Positions 60,354 through 64,000 of a stretch of 64,000 nucleotides of DNA are shown one piece after another. The DNA is from Kribbella caucasensis (GTDB lineage Bacteria > Actinomycetota > Actinomycetes > Propionibacteriales > Kribbellaceae). The DNA is taken from NCBI RefSeq assembly GCF_004361855.1, contig NZ_SNWQ01000019.1:62001-126000 (forward strand), given 5' to 3'. The number at the start of each line of letters is the position of its first letter. Position 1 is the stretch's first letter. The notes under the pieces were generated by a model. That model was not told the DNA's origin and did not search any database. It saw only the letters and a program-made list of their open reading frames with translations. The translations under genes were made by a program, and so were the position numbers.

Positions 60354-61675
60354 TACTTAAGCTCCCCGTTGACCTCGTCGATGAACCCCTGCGCCGCCTT
60401 GTCCGGCGTCTGCCGGCCGAACAGCACCTCGGTGGTGTAGCGCTGGATGATCTTCTCCACCTGGCCGCCACCCACCGGCGGCGCCGGCGACGGGTTGCCG
60501 AGCTCCTTGCCGATGTCCTGGATGAACTTGGCCGAGGCGGCGTCGGCCGGCGCCAGCTTCGGCGTCACCGCCGCGCGGATCTCGGTGTTCGGCGGCACGC
60601 CCCGCTCGGCCAGCAGGATGCTGCCGGCCGCGGTGCTGTTGGCCAGGTAGTTCACGAACTCGGCCGCTTCCTTCTGGTGCTTCGACCGCGACGAGATCGA
60701 CCAGAACATGGATCCCTTGTAGTAGGAGCCGTTCGCGCTGGCCTTGCCCTCGACGCTGGGCACCCGGAGCAGCTTGAGCTCCTGGCCGGCCGCCTTGCTC
60801 ATGGCGTTCAGCTGGTTGCTCCACATCCAGCTCATCGCCAGCTTGCCGGTCGCCATCGCCCCTTGGTCGAGGGCGGCGTTCATGTCCTGCGAGACGAACT
60901 CCGCCGACGGGATGGCCTTGGCGTCCCGCAGCTTCAGCAGGTTCTGGTAGAACGCGGTCACCTGGCCGGGCGAGACGCCGAGCTTGCCGTCCGGGGTCCA
61001 CAGCGACTCGCCGTGCTGGCGGGCCCACAGGTTCAGCGCGGCCTCGTTGGTGCCGGGCGCGCCGGTCCCCCAGCCCTTGCCGTTCAGCTTGGTGCTGAGC
61101 TCGGCGGCGATCCGGTTGTAGTCGTCCCAGGTCCAGGTGGTGTCGTCCGGAAGGGCCACGCCGGCGGCCTTGAAGACGGCCGGGTTGGCCACGATCGCGA
61201 ACGAGTTGATCCCGGCGTTGAGCCCGTACAGACCACCGTCGAACTCACCAGCGCTGAGGGTGTCGTTCTCGAACTTGCCGGTGTCCAGCCCCTCGGCCTT
61301 CTTCAGGTCCAGGAGCGCGCCGCGGTCGGCGTACTCGCGCAGGTACTTCTCGTCCATCTGGATGATGTCCGGCGCGTCGTTCGCGGCGACCGTGGTGGCG
61401 AGCTTGTCCCAGTACCCGGACCACTCGCCGAACTCACCCTTGATCTTCACGTTCGGGTGGTCCTTCTGGTAGGCGTCGATCGCCTGCTGGGTCAGCTTGG
61501 TTCGGGTGTCGCCACCCCACCAGGTGAACCGGAGCGTGACCTCGCCGTTCGCGGAGCCACTGTCGCCACCGGAGTCACCGCCGCAGGCACTGGCGGCCAG
61601 GAGGGTGGTGGCGATCGCGACGGCGGCCAGTGCCCGCAGGCGCCGGCCTGCGGTGGGTGGGATGAGCGGCCTCAT
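60353..61675 (-). CDS. sugar ABC transporter substrate-binding lipoprotein
   Basis: 440 residues. Lipoprotein signal ends in LAASAC with lipidated Cys at about 31, followed by a Gly/Ser/Asp linker. The mature part reads TLRFTWWGGDTRTKLTQQAI and HPNVKIKGEFGEWSGYWDKLA, typical of family 1 (maltose-type) binding proteins. ATG at 61675, after GAAAGGTG, is preferred over a GTG three codons upstream. It delivers an oligosaccharide to the two permeases encoded just upstream. Confidence 0.93.
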   Translation of the reverse strand: MRPLIPPTAGRRLRALAAVAIATTLLAASACGGDSGGDSGSANGEVTLRFTWWGGDTRTKLTQQAIDAYQKDHPNVKIKGEFGEWSGYWDKLATTVAANDAPDIIQMDEKYLREYADRGALLDLKKAEGLDTGKFENDTLSAGEFDGGLYGLNAGINSFAIVANPAVFKAAGVALPDDTTWTWDDYNRIAAELSTKLNGKGWGTGAPGTNEAALNLWARQHGESLWTPDGKLGVSPGQVTAFYQNLLKLRDAKAIPSAEFVSQDMNAALDQGAMATGKLAMSWMWSNQLNAMSKAAGQELKLLRVPSVEGKASANGSYYKGSMFWSISSRSKHQKEAAEFVNYLANSTAAGSILLAERGVPPNTEIRAAVTPKLAPADAASAKFIQDIGKELGNPSPAPPVGGGQVEKIIQRYTTEVLFGRQTPDKAAQGFIDEVNGELK

Positions 61676-61695
61676 GATGTGCACCTTTCAGGGAG

Positions 61696-62580
61696 TTACT
61701 TGATGCCGGTGGTGGCGATGCCCTTGATCAGGAACCGCTGGCCGAGCAGGAAGGCGAGGAAGATCGGGACGAGGGAGACGACCGACATGGCGAACATCGA
61801 GCCCCAGGAGGATTCCGCGGTCGCGTCGACGAACGACCGCAAGGCCACCGGGACGGTGTACATCTTCGGATCGGTCAGGTAGATCAGCTGGCTGAAGAAG
61901 TCGTTCCAGGTCCAGATGAACGTGAAGATAGTGGTGGTGGCCAGGGCCGGCACCATCAGCGGCAGGATCACCCGCAGGAAGATCCCGGCCCGGCCACAGC
62001 CGTCGATCCGGGCCGCCTCGTCCAGTTCGCGCGGGATGCCGCGGATGAACTGCACCATCAGGAAGACGAAGAACGCGTCTGTGGCCAGGAACTTCGGAAT
62101 GATCAGCGGCAGGAACGTGTTGATCCAGCCGGCCTGCGAGAACAGGATGTACTGCGGCACGATCACCACGTGGATCGGCAGCATGATGCTCAGCAGCATG
62201 ATCGCGAACCAGAACTTCTTCCCGACGAACTCCAGCCGGGCGAACGCGTACGCCGCCATCGAGCACGACACCAGGTTGCCCAGAACGGCGCCCAGCACCA
62301 CGGCCGCGGAGTTCAGCAGGTAGCGGGTGAACGGCTCGGTCAGCGCGTTCCAGCCGAGCCGGTAGTTCTCGATCCGCAGGTCCTTCACCAGCAGACCGGG
62401 CTCGCGGAAGATCTCGTTGCCCGGCCGCAGTGAGCTGACCACCATCCAGATCAGCGGGTAGAGCATCACCAGGGCGGAGGCCGCCAGGGCGACGTGGATC
62501 ACCAGCGGCCGGACCCGGGCCCAGCTGACGCCGACGGACCGGCGCGCGGCCACCGTGCTTCGAATCGTCTCAGTCGTCAT
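61696..62580 (-). CDS. carbohydrate ABC transporter permease (MalG-like)
   Basis: Inner-membrane permease, 294 residues, six helices. The EAA loop that contacts the ATPase reads DEAARIDGCGRAGIFLRVIL. Overlaps the preceding permease gene by 11 bp. No ATPase gene is in this operon, so a shared MsiK-type ATPase encoded elsewhere probably drives the importer, as is usual in actinomycetes. Confidence 0.94.
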   Translation of the reverse strand: MTTETIRSTVAARRSVGVSWARVRPLVIHVALAASALVMLYPLIWMVVSSLRPGNEIFREPGLLVKDLRIENYRLGWNALTEPFTRYLLNSAAVVLGAVLGNLVSCSMAAYAFARLEFVGKKFWFAIMLLSIMLPIHVVIVPQYILFSQAGWINTFLPLIIPKFLATDAFFVFLMVQFIRGIPRELDEAARIDGCGRAGIFLRVILPLMVPALATTTIFTFIWTWNDFFSQLIYLTDPKMYTVPVALRSFVDATAESSWGSMFAMSVVSLVPIFLAFLLGQRFLIKGIATTGIK

Positions 62581-63493
62581 AGAACACCCAGTACTTCGAG
62601 GCGAAGAAGTTCGCCGCGGTGAAGGCCCCGATGATCACGAGCAGGAACCACGCCATCGCGGAGGCGTAGCCCATGTCGAAATTGCCGAAGCCCCGGTCGT
62701 AGAGGTAGAGCGTGAAGAACATGGTCGAGTCCGACGGCCCGCCGGTGCCCCCGGAGACGACGAACGCCTGGGTGAACGACTGGAACGCGTGGATGATCTG
62801 CAGCACCAGGTTGAAGAAGATGATCGGCGTGAGCAGCGGCAGCGTGATGCGGAAGAACCGGCCCAGTACGCCGGCACCGTCCACGGACGCGGCCTCGTAG
62901 TACATCGTCGGGATCTGCCGCAGGCCGGCCAGGAAGATCACCATCGGCGAGCCGAACGTCCACACGTTCAGCACCACCAGCGTTCCCAGCGCCGTACTGG
63001 GATCGGAGATCCAGCCCTTGCCGTCGATCCCGACCAGGGCGAGCACCTGGTTCAGCAGGCCTTCGGTGCCGAACACCTGGCGCCACAGGATCGCGATCGC
63101 GACACTCGAGCCGAGCAGCGACGGCAGGTAGAAGATCGAACGGTAGAACGCCATCCCGCGCACTCCGCGGTCCAGCACGACGGCGAGCAGCAGGGCGACC
63201 GCCAGTTGCAGCGGCACCGAGACGAACACGTAGGTGAACGTCACCCGCAGCGAGTTGTGCAGCCGCTCGTCGGACAGCATCCGGGTGAAGTTCTCGAACC
63301 CGATCCACTCCGGCGCCTGGATCAGGTTGTAGTCGGTGAAGGCCAGGTACAGCGACGCGATCATCGGGCCGATGGTGATCGCGAACAGCCCGAGCAGCCA
63401 GGGCGACAGGAACAGGTAGGCGGCGAGGTTGTCTTTCTTCTGGCCGGCCGGCTTCTTCCGGCCGAGGGCGCTCAGTTCGCCCAGCGCGCTCAT
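62570..63493 (-). CDS. carbohydrate ABC transporter permease (MalF-like)
   Basis: First gene of the sugar operon, 307 residues, six helices after a basic N-terminus. EAA loop: YEAASVDGAGVLGRFFRITL. ATG at 63493 preceded by GGAGGT 7-8 bases upstream. Its promoter region, shared with the divergent secreted-protein gene, holds LacI-type palindromes. Confidence 0.94.
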   Translation of the reverse strand: MSALGELSALGRKKPAGQKKDNLAAYLFLSPWLLGLFAITIGPMIASLYLAFTDYNLIQAPEWIGFENFTRMLSDERLHNSLRVTFTYVFVSVPLQLAVALLLAVVLDRGVRGMAFYRSIFYLPSLLGSSVAIAILWRQVFGTEGLLNQVLALVGIDGKGWISDPSTALGTLVVLNVWTFGSPMVIFLAGLRQIPTMYYEAASVDGAGVLGRFFRITLPLLTPIIFFNLVLQIIHAFQSFTQAFVVSGGTGGPSDSTMFFTLYLYDRGFGNFDMGYASAMAWFLLVIIGAFTAANFFASKYWVFYDD

Positions 63494-63548
63494 ACTTTCT
63501 TACCTCCGGAAAGCTGGCCGGGTCGGGGACAAGTTCCGGACAAACTGG

Positions 63549-63564
63549 GGGAAAGCGCTTGCCC
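63549..63564. promoter_or_regulatory. LacI-type operator upstream of the sugar import operon
   Basis: GGGAAAGCGCTTGCCC: a palindrome with 8-bp core AAGCGCTT and matching GGG/CCC ends, one mismatched pair. 56 bp upstream of the permease ATG. AANCGCTT-type cores are typical of LacI/GalR regulators. Confidence 0.75.
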
Positions 63565-63690
63565 TGGCCGGTCAAGCTAGCCCACAGAACCGGTTCAGAC
63601 AAGACCCTGTCCGGATGTCCGGCGACCGGTTGCGGACATGTTGCGAAGTCTTGACAGGACAAAGTCCGGAAGCGACAGTACTGGGCATTT

Positions 63691-63704
63691 GGCAACCGCT
63701 TGCC
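63691..63704. promoter_or_regulatory. Second LacI-type site in the divergent region
   Basis: GGCAACCGCTTGCC, with outer arms GGCAA/TTGCC and a core one base from AAGCGCTT. Lies 20 bp before the ATG of the divergent secreted-protein gene. With the site at 63549 it suggests that one LacI regulator controls both directions, possibly by looping (about 140 bp apart). Confidence 0.68.
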
Positions 63705-63723
63705 CGATCTTCTGGAGGTCCCG

Positions 63724-64000
63724 ATGCAGCGCCGTACCTTCCTCGCCGGGTCGTTGACGACCCTGTCCCTCGCCGCGTTGAATCCGTCCATGGCCCGGGC
63801 TGACGAAGCGGTTGACGAGGAGTTCCTGGCGCTGTTGACCACCGCGAACGAGGCCCAGGTCGCGCTGGTGCTCGGCATTTACCAGAACGCCGCCGACAGC
63901 GTCCGCACCGTCGCGCGAAAGGGTCGCCGCCTGGTCGCGGCGTACACCTGGGGTCGGTCGAAGTACCACCACGACGCGTCGCTGCTCGCGCCGCTCGAGT
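63724..64000 (+). CDS. Tat-exported protein, partial (runs off the right edge)
   Basis: 92 residues visible. The N-terminus MQRRTFLAGSLTTLSLAAL is a twin-arginine signal with RRTFLAG and cleavage near MARA-DE. The mature part begins EEFLALLTTANEAQVALVLG; no family can be named from this length. ATG supported by GGAGG about 8 bases upstream. Divergent from the sugar import operon and sharing its LacI-type sites, so a secreted enzyme releasing the imported sugar is the natural guess. Confidence 0.8.
   Translation, partial: MQRRTFLAGSLTTLSLAALNPSMARADEAVDEEFLALLTTANEAQVALVLGIYQNAADSVRTVARKGRRLVAAYTWGRSKYHHDASLLAPLE

Noticed and set aside
1..64000. CRISPR arrays, tRNA or rRNA genes, insertion sequences, prophage or integrase genes
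   Set aside because: None recognised by reading both strands: no regularly spaced repeats, no transposase or integrase motifs, and intergenic gaps are short. A tRNAscan or Infernal run would be needed to exclude a missed tRNA or small RNA.

Overview
The window is high-GC actinobacterial chromosome. Gene content and order suggest Propionibacteriales/Nocardioidaceae, probably a Kribbella-like soil organism. This is inferred from protein style (F420-dependent LLM oxidoreductase, MptB-like mannosyltransferase, DUF222/13E12 protein, large S8 protease), not from any search. No rRNA, tRNA, CRISPR array, insertion sequence or prophage was recognised.

Left third (1-33 kb): a respiratory core. nuoA-H (complex I, minus strand, nuoH cut by the left edge) is followed by menaquinone genes: a geranylgeranyl/menaquinone reductase, menG, menF, and the block menD-menC-menE with divergent menA. 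Interleaved are an MBL-fold hydrolase, a decayed GNAT gene, a PadR-ABC exporter unit, an MptB-like mannosyltransferase, a Cds1-like PLP enzyme, an M48 protease and a TetR-MFS unit. Next come hemL, a histidine phosphatase and the system II cytochrome c maturation genes tlpA/resA-ccdA-resB-ccsB, ending in a DUF4229 protein. The arrangement resembles the mycobacterial hemL-ccs-men region. Complex I reduces menaquinone made by the men genes, and hemL plus ccs serve cytochrome assembly. menB and menH are not in the window.

Middle (33-46 kb): cell-wall and secreted functions: a lytic transglycosylase, a 1214-residue S8 protease, an LLM oxidoreductase, a multidomain GH3 glycosidase behind a LacI-type palindrome, and an MMPL transporter.

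Right (45-64 kb): accessory genes. These are two GlxA-type regulators with a lone DJ-1/PfpI protein, a cysteine hydrolase, an aldose epimerase, a DUF222 protein, a divergent SDR/TetR pair, a P450, a four-helix membrane protein, an aminoglycoside-phosphotransferase-like remnant and a histidine kinase without a neighbouring response regulator. The region ends in a five-gene sugar import and catabolism operon (two permeases, binding protein, Gfo/Idh/MocA oxidoreductase, DUF6807), divergent from a Tat-exported protein cut by the right edge.

No clear new multi-gene system was found. The best second-look items are regulatory: at least seven apparently leaderless promoters, several perfect operators, a paired hairpin motif at two gene ends, direct repeats between menG and menF, and a structured leader before the lytic transglycosylase. 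Two decayed genes are also of interest.
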